From Smittia aterrima (taxonomy: Eukaryota; Arthropoda; Insecta; Diptera; Chironomidae), in the NCBI GenBank assembly GCA_033063855.1, contig CP093831.1:8060001-8124000 (forward strand): a stretch of 64,000 bases of DNA, written 5' to 3'. Made by a program: the position numbers and the translations under genes. Position 1 is the first letter of the stretch. The number at the start of each line of letters is the position of its first letter. The notes below the pieces were generated by a model that saw only the letters and a list, made by a program, of their open reading frames with translations, ran no database searches and had not been told where the DNA came from. Shown here piece by piece: positions 11,201-22,158 of the stretch.

Positions 11201-14200
11201 CTTTTCGATGCTAATAAAATCAATTCGGAAATCGCTTCGGCTCTTCCTGTTTACATTCGAGAAATTGTTGCAGAAGGAAATTCCGTCCCTAAAACTTAAT
11301 TTCTTCTTTCTCTTCTTCAAAAAACAATTGTGCAATTTTTCAGTTCGTTTTTGCAAAGAGAAGCCAAGAAGACTAAATCGAAAACCAAAAAGGAATTTAC
11401 CGTCGATGTCCTCGTGTGAAAGAAGATTCCAGGTGCTCGATTCCTGTTCTTTCATTAAAGTTCTTTGTATTTGTTTCTCGCTCTCTCGTGTTTGAGTTTG
11501 CGCAAGAAAAGATACTGAATTCAAGACTTTTGCTCGTCATTGCCAAAAATTCTCTTCGGAATGTTGATCAGCCAAGGTCAGAGCACAACGACGACGAAAG
11601 TTATTGCAAAGAGATCTCGAGAGGGTAACGAGGATCCTGCTTCCCGCCTTAATTGCAAAAATCTGCATTTATTCTGTAACAATTGAGTTTAAATTGAATA
11701 AGAAAGCTAATAAGTGTAACAAACTCTTGCTCGTCGAGATTTCCGATTCAGGTTCTGTAATAAATTGAATAAATTTTGCATGAGAAAAGAAACAAATGCA
11801 AAGGAATTTAAAATTGCGTGAATAATTGAGAATTCAAGATTTATGAGTTGAAGCGAATAGCAAAAGAATAAATCAAGGATCGGACATTTAAATCTTTAAA
11901 GATTCATGCCAGCAGCCCTCGAATCACAGAACTAACGGAATATTTAGTTTTGCGGCTTTTCACATAAAAAAAAACTATTTTCGAGGAAAACTCACAAAAT
12001 TCCTTGATTGCCCATAAAAAGCGTAAAAAATTCATCGCAAACCATAAAACATTGATTGCGCTTGTTTGAGTTAGTTAGTTTTATTAGTTTGCTGTTGATT
12101 AAGGATAATGAGCATCGAATTGAACACAAAAAAAATCTTTTTTATTTGCCTTCATGATTTTTTTATGATTTTTTTGTAAAAACAACTCACTCCCTTGCTT
12201 ATAAATGACAAAATATTTTTTTATTAGAGCTTCCCAGTTTTATTTATTACGTGAAATATTTTTTTGCTACATAATCAGGGAAAACGTCTCTTCATGCAGA
12301 TTACAGTTAAATAATCTTTAGAATCGCAAATATGTCTCAGTCTTTCTATCACAATCTCCAGCTGGAGAAAATATTGGAAACAAGTTTCGAGCACCTGGTC
12401 GCTTCGAAATCCTTCCGAATGGAAAATTAAGTGAAATAATTCGTGATACAATTGGATAATTGCTTCGTTTTTTAATTAAAAGAGTTCAAACTTATCAATG
12501 GAAAAGCAATCAAAACAACGACCCTTGTTTATATTTCCAAAATCACTCAATTTTAATGTTTCTAATTATAGCTCAGTCGAAGGCTTGATGGATTTGAGTT
12601 GACGAGCGTTCGAATGTGATCTACGACTGCACGAATACAGGAACCGGAAATGAAATTAACAGTTGCGTTCGGGAGATAATGTCATAATAATACGCACTTG
12701 CTCCTCGACCTCAAACCATAATGCACAGAAAATTGTTTTCAAATTATGTTTTAACAAATTAATTTAGATTGAAAGCGATATGTCGCTGCATAAATAACAC
12801 GAGTCGCGTGATTTCAAAGGAAAGAACGGTAAATTTAATTAACTGAGGTCGAGAGGAGATGGAATCGTTGATAAAGTTCGTTAGATCAAAAGTTCAATTA
12901 GCAAAAGAAACTTGAGCTTGTTCGTTTTCTAATCATTTCCTGTTAATGCGGGTTCCTTTAATGTTGCAATTGCGTAATTTTCTGAATGCATAAAGTTCCT
13001 TTCGCTCACACTTTTTTTTTTGGCAATTCATTGATTTTAATTTCTCTTCACTCAGCTCGAGTGCTCTCTGACAACGTTTAAGTGAGAACGTGAATTGCAC
13101 AACGGAATAAAAAATGTTTGTTCCTCCTGTGCACATCAGAACGAAGTGAACATTACGGGAAAGTCATCAGCGAGTTGTAATGGGGTGCGAAAACATTTTT
13201 TATTGTCAAAAACCTTTTTGGTTGAATCAGAAATGAAAGAAAATGCGACATCACGATTAGTTAATGCACTCGGGACATTGTTAATCCTTTTGTTGTTGGA
13301 ATTTTCGCTTGACGAGTGACGATCAGTGAACACAATTTCATTAAAAAACTATTAAGAGCGGTTGATGAAGAAGGACGAGTCATTAAAGGAATCGTCCGAA
13401 TAGAAAGCGAGGATTATGAAAATTATTTTTTTCTATCGTTGACCGAATCGAAAGTGATCGCGTATCCTTCTCGACATCAATTCGAGGTAATTTGTAAGCG
13501 CTTTGTGCCATATGCGGGTCGAAGACTTGAACAAAACGAACACAGACGAAGAAGTTTATCGTTTTGAAGGATCAACAGCAGCAACGGCAATTAAGTGCCA
13601 CAAAGAAATCGAGATTGAAACGTTCGTAGAGTTCGCCAAATTGATGTTGAACTTTTGATTAGACTCGCAACCCTCATAAAGCGCCGTGCGTTGGCATTTT
13701 GCGGTTTTCACTTTCATGCAAATTTTATTTTCATTTGTGCAAATTGACTTCTTGTCGATTGGCACTTGAGATAACGGACGAAAGCTGCTGCCGTGGCTTT
13801 AATTGATTGTTCAGTTTGACGGAGGACGAAAAAGAGAAAACGCAGCATATGCGATCATGAATTATGCAATTGCAGTTGAAGCAATGTTTTCCAATAATTT
13901 CCGATATTTCGTTCGTGACCTCAACTGCATTGCTCAACCGTTTGTGTCATCCTCAATTGTTTTCTGAAAATATTTACATAACGAAGCCATCTGTTAACGA
14001 CACCCGCGGTCGCATTGTGATCATCAATTATTATGCATCGAGCTGTTTGTCTTTCAAGCGAGCCGATCATATTTTTTTTGTTTGTTCAATTTTTTCGGTT
14101 GCAGTCAAAGTCGGGCAAGTGAAAAAATAAAACGAAGAACTCACTTAAGTTTTCAGCAAAAAAAAGAATTCTTTGTCATCGAAGGAAGTAATCGATTGTC

Positions 14201-14889
14201 GATGCGAGCTTAAGCAACCATCACAAATTCATTGTAGCTCGCTTAGAAGTCTTCCACATGTTTCGTTCGCCCGCAGTCGAAATTTTAACGCCTTTAATTG
14301 CGTCTCATCCAAGATCGACTAACAGGTGAAGAGCGTAAGGAATTCTTTCCTACAGTGAAGTGTCGAAATTCCAAACTTCTTCATTTTCAAAGAATTTATT
14401 TCACAAATTTAAACCCAAATCGTTCTCTTTGCTAATTAAAATTTATTCTTCACGAAAAATCCAACGTAACCACACAAAGGATTGCGTGATGCGCCTTAAT
14501 GATATCTTAAATGCACAAAATGTGTAATAATGCATGTCTTCAACTTCAATTAACAAGTAGAAACTCCTTCTTCTTACTTCGAGTTACTCACGGTCATGAG
14601 AAACTTCCTACGATCAGAACAGAAGCCAAGAATGAAAACATTTTTCTCGCTTCAGTGAACGCTCGACAAGTTTACACAAATTGATAATTATATTGATTTA
14701 CTCGATTGACGATTCTTGAAATGAAAAATTGCCTTTGTTTCATTAAAGGAAGCGACTTCTTCTTTTCCAAGTTTGATTTCCTCTCTGCTTCCCCTTTTTC
14801 GCTGAACATCCACAAGTTTATCATTGTCGAAAATCAGAAAGACGAACAGGACATTCATTTAATCTTTTGTTTCCTTTGTTTGCTTACAG
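5242..14889. other. 9.6-kb region without a recognisable gene
   Basis: AT-rich, with stop codons in all frames. The open frames are short and show no known domain; many begin only with TTG or GTG. It contains one SINE-like element (about 6800-7070). The region could be intergenic, or partly a 5' intron of the C2-PDZ gene, whose reading frame stays open upstream to a possible splice acceptor at 14889. Confidence 0.5.
6800..7070 (-). mobile_element. Probable tRNA-derived SINE
   Basis: On the minus strand, TGTCTTGAGTGGTTTGACGC (7061-7042) resembles a Pol III A box, and AGTTCGATTCC (6980-6970) is a perfect B box. A second B-like GAGTTTGATTC lies between them (about 7006-6996), at the normal A-to-B spacing. 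The stems do not fold as a tRNA, so it is not a tRNA gene. A body of about 130 bp and an A/T-rich tail (about 6840-6780) follow, as in SINEs. No convincing target-site duplication was found, and there is no second copy in the window. Confidence 0.4.
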
Positions 14890-14940
14890 AAGACGAGCGG
14901 GAAAAAGAAATTACAGACGAAGAACGAAGAAGGCGAAAAT

Positions 14941-17390
14941 ATGTTGAAGTGGACCGTTAAGAAACGTTTCGCTGACCAGCAGAACGTTGAGGAAGTGACG
15001 ATGAAGACAATTCAATGCCGACGATCACTCGGAAACATTTTATCAACAAATCAAAAGAAAACTTGCACAAAAAGTCCAAAATATCACAGACGGAGATCAC
15101 TAGGGAGTCATTTGAATAGCGAAAAAATCAAAATCGATAAAGAAAATCATCTCGTGACTCCAGTGAGACGGAAGTCGAATCGACAGAGTTCCACACCTTT
15201 AAACGATTGCAGTAACTTGCAGAGAGATTGTGGGAAGAGGAAACATCATCTCATTTCATCGACTACCTTGAACTCTCCTTCAATGTCTCCAATCTCATTA
15301 AATATGAAAGAAATCTTCGTGGAGCCTCCATCAGCGATCTTCCCAGTGAGTTACGCGCCAACGCTTCCAACTTTCGATGTCGAATACTCTCCACTGTTGA
15401 AGAAGACTCCGATAACTTTCTGTGATGAACTGCCAGCCAAGCGACTCAAGCTCGACTTCCTTGATCTCTCCTACGAGTTTAAACCTGAGTCAGCATCAAC
15501 CTCGTCACCACTTTCAACGCCTTTAGTCACAAGAAAGTTTAGTAACGAGAACAAAATTACTTTAGAATTATCAAGCGAATCTGAAAATTCACTAAACTCA
15601 TCAGAAGTTGGTGACACGACTTTGCAGAAAATGATCGATGACATTCTCGCAAGTGCAAGAACAGGCAAAAAGTTTAAAAAATGTTTTCCAAATGCAACCA
15701 ATCGAGATAGCAACGCAAACGTAATCAAACCGCTGAGTAAAATCTGCGAGAGTATGGAACAAAAAAGTCTCGAAAAGCTTTTAACTCCAGAACAAATCGC
15801 TGAAGCAGCTGACAAAACAATTATTATCGCTGAGAACGCTGAAAGAAATGAACGAGAAGTAAAGTCGCCAACTGTTGAAACATTCGACATTCAAACCGAT
15901 GACACTTGTTTACTAAAAAGACAAAATGCTGTTCGAAGGAAAAACACGAGCAATGAGAACAAGAAGAAGAAACCAGAAGAAAGCCAGAGAAGCGAACAAG
16001 ACTCATCTGTGCAGAAATGTTTGAGTTTCTCATCAGCGAACTTTGATGACATCAGCGATAAGCTTAAGCTGTCGTCAGTCGCATCAAACTCTTCTTCATC
16101 TTCCGCCTCGTATGTGAGTCAATCGAAAACAATGAAGAACCCTCTGATAAAAGGATCCCTCGAGCTGTCAATCTCTGTTGAAGAGAACAACAAGAAAATT
16201 GTTATTCACGGTGAGTTTGGTAAAGTTTCGAACTCTACAAACAAAAATTGAATTGAAATCATTGAACATTGAACTAAATTAAATTTTCTTCTATTTTAGT
16301 GATAAAATGCAAGAATCTCTTGAAGTCAAAGGACATGCCTCAAATCAACGCTTACGTCAAATGCGCTTTGGTTTCATCAACAAACTCAAACGGCCAGCAA
16401 AACGTTTATCAGCGAACTGCAGTCCACAAAAACTCAACCGAACCAGTCTTCGATCATAAATTTACTTTCGATTTGAACGAGCCTGAGGATCTAACAAAAA
16501 ATCTTCAGCTCGCCGTTTGGCATAGAAATAGAACATTAAAGTGAGTTTCATTTTTTATATCACGAAATTGTATCATGAGAATCTCTGATACAAAAATATA
16601 TTTCAAGTCAAACATGCGATCGCATGGGAAACTGATACATGCGATATATTAAATTCTTAAACTAAATTTCATTTATTATTTTTCTTTTAGACGAAGCGAA
16701 TTCATTGGCTGCTTATCAATTCATGTCAATAATGCTTTGGAGAAAAACATCGCTGGAAGCTTCATGTTGCAACCTCAATCGTGCTTGTCGAAGCCAACGC
16801 CAATCATCCTTGAAGCTGATGAGAAACTCTTGAAGATTGAAGAGACATTCAAACAAATTCAAGACGAGAAAGACGAAAATATTTTATTAAAGTATCTTGA
16901 ACTAGGCAGCTTCAAGAATTTCATTAAAAGCGAAGGTCGAACGCCCTTCACGCTAACGAAAACAATATCAAAACAAGAAGAGGACGCATTCGGATTTGAG
17001 ATTTCATGGAGTAAACCTCCGAAAATTAACTCTGTGAAAAATCCGTCTCAATGCTGTGGATTAAGGAAAGGAGATTACATTATATTTGTTGGAGAAACAA
17101 ACATAGTCACAATGCCAAAAGAAGATGTCATTCAACTTATAAGACGACACGGAAATGTTCTTATGCTTGAAATCTTTAGACCAATCGATCGCCTAACGAG
17201 CAAAGACATCATCGACAATCTAGCAGCACAAAGCACTCCCGTCGCTACCAAAAGCACTTCTAGTCTTAGTTTAGAGTTGAAGAGAAAGGTCAGTGACTTA
17301 GAAGAAACGCCGAAGAGTCGAAAGTCGTGTAACTTTAAGCAGCCGAAAATTTGTTTCCAGCCAACAGTCGGCAGCGGCGTCATCGTTTAA
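14941..17390 (+). CDS. C2-PDZ domain protein with long phospho-site-rich N-terminus (736 aa)
   Basis: Three exons: 14941-16210, 16300-16540 and 16691-17390; introns of 89 and 150 bp join in frame (H|V in C2, K|R). Residues 1-400 are disordered and Ser/Lys-rich, with RRSLG-type basophilic-kinase sites (near residues 27-54) and PAKRLKLD at 165-172, which resembles the c-Myc nuclear localisation signal. Residues about 407-530 form a C2 domain (LELSISVEE.., AYVKCAL, STEPVFDHKFTFDL, RSEFIGCLSIHV). Residues about 589-668 form a PDZ domain with carboxylate-binding loop FGFEI at 604-608 and GLRKGDYIIFVG. C2 followed by PDZ recalls the N-terminal half of RGS3-type regulators, but no RGS domain follows: only about 68 residues remain. 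The exact orthologue was not recognised. The ATG at 14941 is the first in frame, but the frame is open upstream to an acceptor-like site at 14889. Confidence 0.8.
16568..16593. repeat. Perfect 8-bp inverted repeat in intron 2 of the C2-PDZ gene
   Basis: TTGTATCA and TGATACAA are separated by 10 nt, so the intron RNA could form a short hairpin. TGATACATGCGAT recurs about 50 bp downstream. Confidence 0.5.
16613..16626. repeat. 14-bp perfect palindrome CATGCGATCGCATG
   Basis: Self-complementary 14-mer 20 bp downstream of the 8-bp inverted repeat, inside intron 2. It could be a dimeric factor site or chance. Confidence 0.5.
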
Positions 17391-17511
17391 ATTACTTTGC
17401 GTCGAACTAAATTCGTGAAATTCGAAAATATATTTTGTGCAATTTTTGGCAAGAAAAATAATGAATCAAGCAATGTGTGTTTGCATATTTAATTGATATG
17501 CTGCTGTAAAA

Positions 17512-17517
17512 AATAAA
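17512..17517 (+). terminator. Poly(A) signal of the C2-PDZ gene
   Basis: AATAAA, 122 nt downstream of the TAA stop at 17390, in a T-rich context. Confidence 0.6.
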
Positions 17518-18157
17518 ATTCACTTTTCTTTTTGAGTTTTCAATTAAATATTTGTTTCTGGTTGAGCTTGAAACTCAAGTTCAATCTTCTGTTCGTTTAT
17601 ATAATTTCTGTTTTGTTGACGAAAAAAATCTTTCTGCTCTTTCTGTACAGTTGGTTATGATTGAAATTTAGTCACGACTTATAATTTAATTGTGAAAATT
17701 TAGCTGCACTTAGATTTAATAAAAATAAAAAATATTTTTAGCAAAAAATTAATTTTTGGTGGTTTTCTTTATTTTATTGTGAGTTTCAGAATTTTTGATT
17801 GAAGAAAGCAGAATAGATAAAAGCTTTTCAACGGTTTCTTAATATTTGAGAAAAACTTTTCCGATTGTCGAAAACTTTTCTGAGCTTTTCTTTTGAATCC
17901 GTTTAAAGAAAATGTTTCTCAAGATTTTACAAAATGTTGATAAACAAATCAATAAATTGAACTTTGAATTATCGAACAACCACTTAATTTCAATTTTCCG
18001 CGAACTGATTGGCGCCTTATCTTTTGCTATCGGTTGGTTTGGCGATTTCCAGTGAATTCGAATTGAAAAGTTGATTAGATTGCGGAGCTTAATAGAATTC
18101 AGTACAATCTTCAGTTAAGACTTAAACTTCGTACAAAGAGGAAGCAAATTAATTGAA
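17518..18157. other. Intergenic: 3' flank of C2-PDZ and 5' flank of the chitin-binding gene
   Basis: AT-rich, without coding potential. An insect Inr-like TCAGTT at 18111-18116, about 45 nt upstream of the next ATG, is a plausible transcription start; no TATA box is obvious upstream of it. Confidence 0.35.
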
Positions 18158-18691
18158 ATGAATAAAATTTTTGTTTATCTCTTGTTAGTCGCAGTAAGTT
18201 CAGCTTCATCTTTGGATTTGAACGAGCTTTGCAGTGGAATCCTTTTCGCAACAGTCCCACATCCAGATGATTCAAATTTATTCATCGGATGCATCAAAGG
18301 AAAAGGAACAGTCTTAGGCTGTGACGATGGCGAATTTTTTGACCAAAGTCGTGTCGAATGTACGAATGAAATCAGTTCTTCTACGGAAACAGAAGTTGAA
18401 TCTTCAACAGTTTCGATTGAGTCTACAGTAGAAGAAACATCGTCACCTGGCTCAACGGAGACTACAACTGGAGGTGCGACTGGTCGGCCACCAACCGAAA
18501 TCCAATTCGTTTGTCCTGGAAGTGGTTTCGGATTAATTCCACATCCCACAAACTGCTTTAGATACTACGAGTGCATTCAAGCAGTTCGCTACTTGAGAGA
18601 TTGTGAAGGAGATCAAATATTTGATGTCATCACTAATCGATGTGGTGATCCAGAGACTTCATTCTGTGCCGCGAATATTCGTTGCGTTTGA
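18158..18691 (+). CDS. Secreted peritrophin-type protein with two chitin-binding (CBM14) domains, first degenerate (177 aa)
   Basis: Single exon. MNKIFVYLLLVAVSSASS is a signal peptide. Residues 119-170 form a complete peritrophin-A/CBM14 domain with six cysteines (C119, C133, C139, C149, C162, C170) and the usual aromatic FRYYEC. Residues 25-76 align to it without gaps at a constant offset of 94: C25, C45, C55 and C68 match C1, C3, C4 and C5, but C2 and C6 are Ser39 and Thr76. A Ser/Thr/Glu-rich linker (70-113), probably O-glycosylated, joins them. Such proteins bind chitin in the peritrophic matrix or cuticle. C176 at the C-terminus is an extra, apparently unpaired cysteine. The gene converges on the coiled-coil gene with only about 100 bp between stops. 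Confidence 0.9.
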   Translation: MNKIFVYLLLVAVSSASSLDLNELCSGILFATVPHPDDSNLFIGCIKGKGTVLGCDDGEFFDQSRVECTNEISSSTETEVESSTVSIESTVEETSSPGSTETTTGGATGRPPTEIQFVCPGSGFGLIPHPTNCFRYYECIQAVRYLRDCEGDQIFDVITNRCGDPETSFCAANIRCV

Positions 18692-18716
18692 GTTTCTTTC
18701 AATCATCAAAGAGGAA

Positions 18717-18722
18717 AATAAA
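18717..18722 (+). terminator. Poly(A) signal of the chitin-binding gene
   Basis: AATAAA 26 nt after the TGA stop at 18691. It faces the opposing signal at 18750-18755. Confidence 0.65.
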
Positions 18723-18749
18723 AGTTTTACAGCTTTATCGATTGTTTTT

Positions 18750-18755
18750 TTTATT
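18750..18755 (-). terminator. Poly(A) signal of the coiled-coil gene
   Basis: AATAAA on the minus strand, 35 nt past its stop at 18790. Cleavage 10-30 nt downstream would lie inside the other gene's 3' UTR, so the two mRNAs should have overlapping 3' ends. Confidence 0.6.
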
Positions 18756-18789
18756 GAAGTAGGTTATCACCACAAATACATTGAAATCA

Positions 18790-21415
18790 TTACTCATCGT
18801 ACAAGGAATTTGTTTCTCTTTCGGTCGTCAAACGTTCTGCAATCTTCAAGAGCTCTTGGTTTGTTTCTAACGATTTTAAGGGTTTCACTTTAGCAATTCG
18901 TTTCGTTTTCATCGGATTTAGCGACTCAGCCATTGCTTGGATGACAAAGTCTCCAGCTAAACCTGAGAGATTGTGAAGTTGTTCAGGATCCACTTCGTGG
19001 TCCTTATTTATGTCGACAAGCAAGTTGAACGCTAGATCATTCAGAGCTTTCTTATTGCTTGTTGTAATCATCGGTTCCTTTCGTTTCGTCAGAATCTTTG
19101 GAACTTTCTTTACAAAACGCTGAACAATTTCATGAACGATATCACGAGTGAGCTTTTCCTCGATTTGATTGAGAAGTGTCGCGTGATTTATTTGTTTGCT
19201 GCTTAGTTTAGGTTCTGGTTTAACGTCGTTTAGTGAATTAAGCTCGTCTTCAGTTAATCCCAATTGCAATTCGATTCTTTCTCGTTTATTGTCAGACATT
19301 AGCCCTCGGAATTGCTCAAGCGTTGCTTTCAGTCTAATCCTCGCTGGTTCTGATAATCGTGAGAGAAGTTCTTCATTGATGGGCCCTGTTCTTTCTGGCT
19401 TTCTCTTTTTGTCAGCAAACTTTTTATGAGACTTGACGTGAGAATCTTCTTCGGGGAGTTCCATTTCGTCCAAAATATTCTGAAGCATTTCCATGTTTTT
19501 AATTAAACGAGCAGAATGATTTTTCAAACTTGACATGCTCTCATCGTTGTTCTCCGATTCTTCCTTCGTGTTATTTAAGATATCTTCGATTTCTTTCGTG
19601 TATCGAATGTCGTTTCGTTTCACTTGAAGCCACTGATGATATTTTTCTAATGAAGATATCAATCGGACCTTCCTTGCTTCAGAGTTGATAACTGATTTAT
19701 AAGGTTTCGTCATTTGATAAGGTTTGTAACGATCAACTTCTTCTATTGCGTAACAAACTCTGTGATGATGGAAATCTGATGGACCTGGCGTTGATTTTGT
19801 TGCCTAATTGAAAACTTATGAATAAAAACTGAGTTTAATTAAATTAAAAGTTGCTTTACCTGACTCGCTTCGATTCGATCCAATTGTTTTTGAATTAAAT
19901 TCTCTAATCTTCTTTTTCTTTCTTCCAATCTTTTATGAACACCTTTGGCAAATTTAACTTTATTGTCCTCTTCGATTTTTCGCTTCCACTTCAAGCTCAT
20001 CGAATTCTTCGGCTGTGAGTCTTCATCTTCATCATTATCAGGTTGATCAAGAGCTTTAATATTTCTTGTGTCAGCCATGAAACTCTCCAGCAAAAGTTTG
20101 TTAGTTTTCTCAGCTTCTTTAAGAATCGAGAGCTTTGGAAAAGCGAGCTTGTCAGTACTTTCATCGCCAATGTTTTTCTTATTCTTCGATTTGAAACGGA
20201 AATTTCCTTCCTCTAATGAAAAGCAATGAGCTGGTTTCTCAGGTATTGGATAACAATCGAGCACGTCTCTGATGAAGGAAATATTGTTCTCAACTCGCTG
20301 AAGGAAAGGTTGAACTCTCTTTTTAGTTTTAGCTTCTTCTTCGTCCTCTGTCGATTCTTGTGCAGTTCGAATATCTTTGCCTGTAGAAGACAGCAAATTT
20401 GATTATCGATAATTTCATTATCACTTACAATAAAATTACTTTGTTTCTCGGTCATGTCAATTAGCAATTGTTGCTGAAACTGCAGAGCTTCTTCGAGCTT
20501 CTTTCTTGGTGGAAAATCAAGAAAACGGCTAAATGGGATGAACTCCTCGAAATTGGGCAAAAAGGTTCCGCGAACTTTCTTTGAGTTTTTTCTTTTATTG
20601 AAATCGTAATTCGGTTTGATTTTCTTTCGGCATTGGATTTCAAGTTTCATTCCTTCCATAAAATCTCGACGTTTATTCAAAACTCTTAGAATCTCTGCAA
20701 GCTTCTCCTTTTGTTCTGGCGATTGTTTGAAATTCACGAATTCAAAGTTTAATCGGGCAATCAAGCTCTCGTAAAAGTCAAGGTTTGTCTTCATTCGCCA
20801 ATAATTTGGCAAAGCCAATTCAATCGTATCGTCATCGTAATCAATCTCAAGCATTCTCGATTTGATTTCAATTAAACGACGAGCAGCCTTTGATTCAATT
20901 GGAATCGCGAAGATCGGAATTACTTTTCTTGCACAAGGCTTGAACCTCAAACATAATTGAGAAGCTCTTGGTGATTTCGGATATTTCGAAAAGCGACAGC
21001 AAACTTTTCTTCGATAGCGCATCAGCTCACAAACTCGATTCCTTTTATATTCGTTACGCCAATACTGATGATCCTCCTGAATCGATTTCATTGCTTCATT
21101 GATTTTACAAAGCGCAGCTCTGACATATCTCCTTGGAGGAATTGAAAGTTTTGTGAGATCTTCTTCTAGCTTTTCAGAAATAAAAGCAGTTGTTGGATCA
21201 TGCTGCTCCATCTTTGGCTCGTATTGCGGATAAGTCTGAAGTAATCTTTCCATTCTGTCGCGTAGTTGAAGGAGTTTTTGGAAGTACTTCAATTGATTTT
21301 TATTTTTTTCGAATCCAGTGTCATCTAAAATTGCGTCAATTCGTTTCTCAAAGATTTCGAGAGTGTCTTTAACAGCCGGAAACCTCGGTTTAAATTTATG
21401 ATCACGATTTGACAT
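18790..21415 (-). CDS. Uncharacterised large charged, probably coiled-coil protein (836 aa)
   Basis: Three exons: 21415-20440, 20380-19860 and 19803-18790, with introns of 59 and 56 bp. The first donor must be AAA|GTAATT at 20439, because it alone brings the reading into the long open frame of exon 2 (..TEKQ-S-KDIRTAQ..); a nearby GTAAGT would lead to a premature stop. The protein is rich in Lys, Arg, Glu and Leu, with no signal peptide or membrane segment. It has a basic cysteine-containing patch (VCELMRYRRKVCCRF, CLRFKPCARK) in the first third, helical stretches likely to form coiled coils (around EEALQFQQQLLIDM, KGVHKRLEERKRRLENLI and SLEKYHQWLQVKR), and an acidic segment DNDEDED. No catalytic domain was recognised. 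The composition resembles axonemal or cytoskeletal coiled-coil proteins, which is only a guess. It starts head-to-head with LAMTOR5. Confidence 0.8.
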
Positions 21416-21666
21416 TTTAATTATTAAATTCTTCAGAAATTAACTCGGAATTTAAAATACTTCGCAAAATAATTTTGAAAGCAAAGATTGCTAACATTAA
21501 ATTTGAATCAGAATTTAAAAGGTGATTGAAAGGCGACATTGGTAATGTTATTTAGAAAGCGTGGGAAGACTATAATATCACTCAAACCTTTGAGATGTTC
21601 TAAAAGAAACCTTAAAACAGTCTGAATTTCAAGTCAAATCAAAACAAAGAAATTAAAAGAATTAAA
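21416..21666. promoter_or_regulatory. Shared 251-bp bidirectional promoter region
   Basis: It lies between the divergent ATGs of the coiled-coil gene (21415, minus) and LAMTOR5 (21667, plus). No TATA box was recognised. It must hold both leaders and both promoters, unless one has a distant 5' UTR exon. Confidence 0.45.
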
Positions 21667-22068
21667 ATGGAGCGTAAACTTGAAGATGTGCTAGATAACA
21701 TGATGGAGAACGATAACGTAGTTGGAGCATTGCTTACGGATAATCAAGGACTTTGTTACGCAAGTGAGAGATTGCTATTGAAATGATTTTTCTCTTTTGT
21801 TTACAATAATTTCTTATCAGCTCGTGGAAATGCTTCTGCTAATGCATCTGGACTTATAACTGCAATAGCAGATCAAGCAGCGAAGCTACATCCAAACTCA
21901 AATGCTCCCGTTGTGATCCTCGAAAGTGCCGACAAGTAAATTATTTCTAACAAACTGTTGAACATTCGTTGACTAATCCATTGTAATCTTTTAGCTCGGT
22001 CTCAATCTCCAAGCAAGGATTCTTCACAGGCGCAGTATATAAATCTAAATCGTCGCCCAAGAAATAAC
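21667..22068 (+). CDS. LAMTOR5: LAMTOR5 (HBXIP), Ragulator subunit, with apparent one-base frame break in last exon
   Basis: Roadblock/LC7-fold subunit of the lysosomal Ragulator complex, which anchors Rag GTPases for mTORC1 activation. Exons: 21667-21763, 21821-21935 and 21995-22068, with introns of 57 and 59 bp. MERKLEDVLDNMMENDNVVG, ALLTDNQGLCYATRG, GLITAIADQAAKL and PVVILES match the family along its length. In exon 3 the homologous reading SVSISKQGF is followed, one base out of frame, by the equally homologous FFTGAVYKS ending at TAA 22068. As assembled, the uninterrupted frame continues as LHRRSI and stops at 22043 (86 aa), with the last beta-strand altered. An extra T in GGATTTCTTC (22018-22027) would explain this. 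Alternatively an acceptor at 22013 (CCAAG|CAAGG) keeps the normal tail but drops about seven residues. Sequencing or assembly error, allele and real change cannot be separated here. Confidence 0.85.
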
Positions 22069-22080
22069 ACAAGACCAACC

Positions 22081-22086
22081 AATAAA
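22081..22086 (+). terminator. Candidate poly(A) signals of LAMTOR5
   Basis: AATAAA 13 nt after the 22068 stop; a second AATAAA at 22153-22158 is the more usual distance from a stop. Either could be used. Confidence 0.5.
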
Positions 22087-22158
22087 AAATTAATTAACGC
22101 TGTAAACGATAAGAAAGTCCTCAAACATTTATGTCCTTTCATCTTATTGGGCAATAAA

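Noticed and set aside
13316..13567. 83-codon frame on the plus strand
   Set aside because: Begins with a non-ATG codon and has no family resemblance or splice context.
20391..20439. GTAAGT donor in the coiled-coil gene, 11 bp after the chosen GTAATT
   Set aside because: The better-looking donor leads into a frame that stops near 20213 and discards the long charged frame that matches the rest of the protein.
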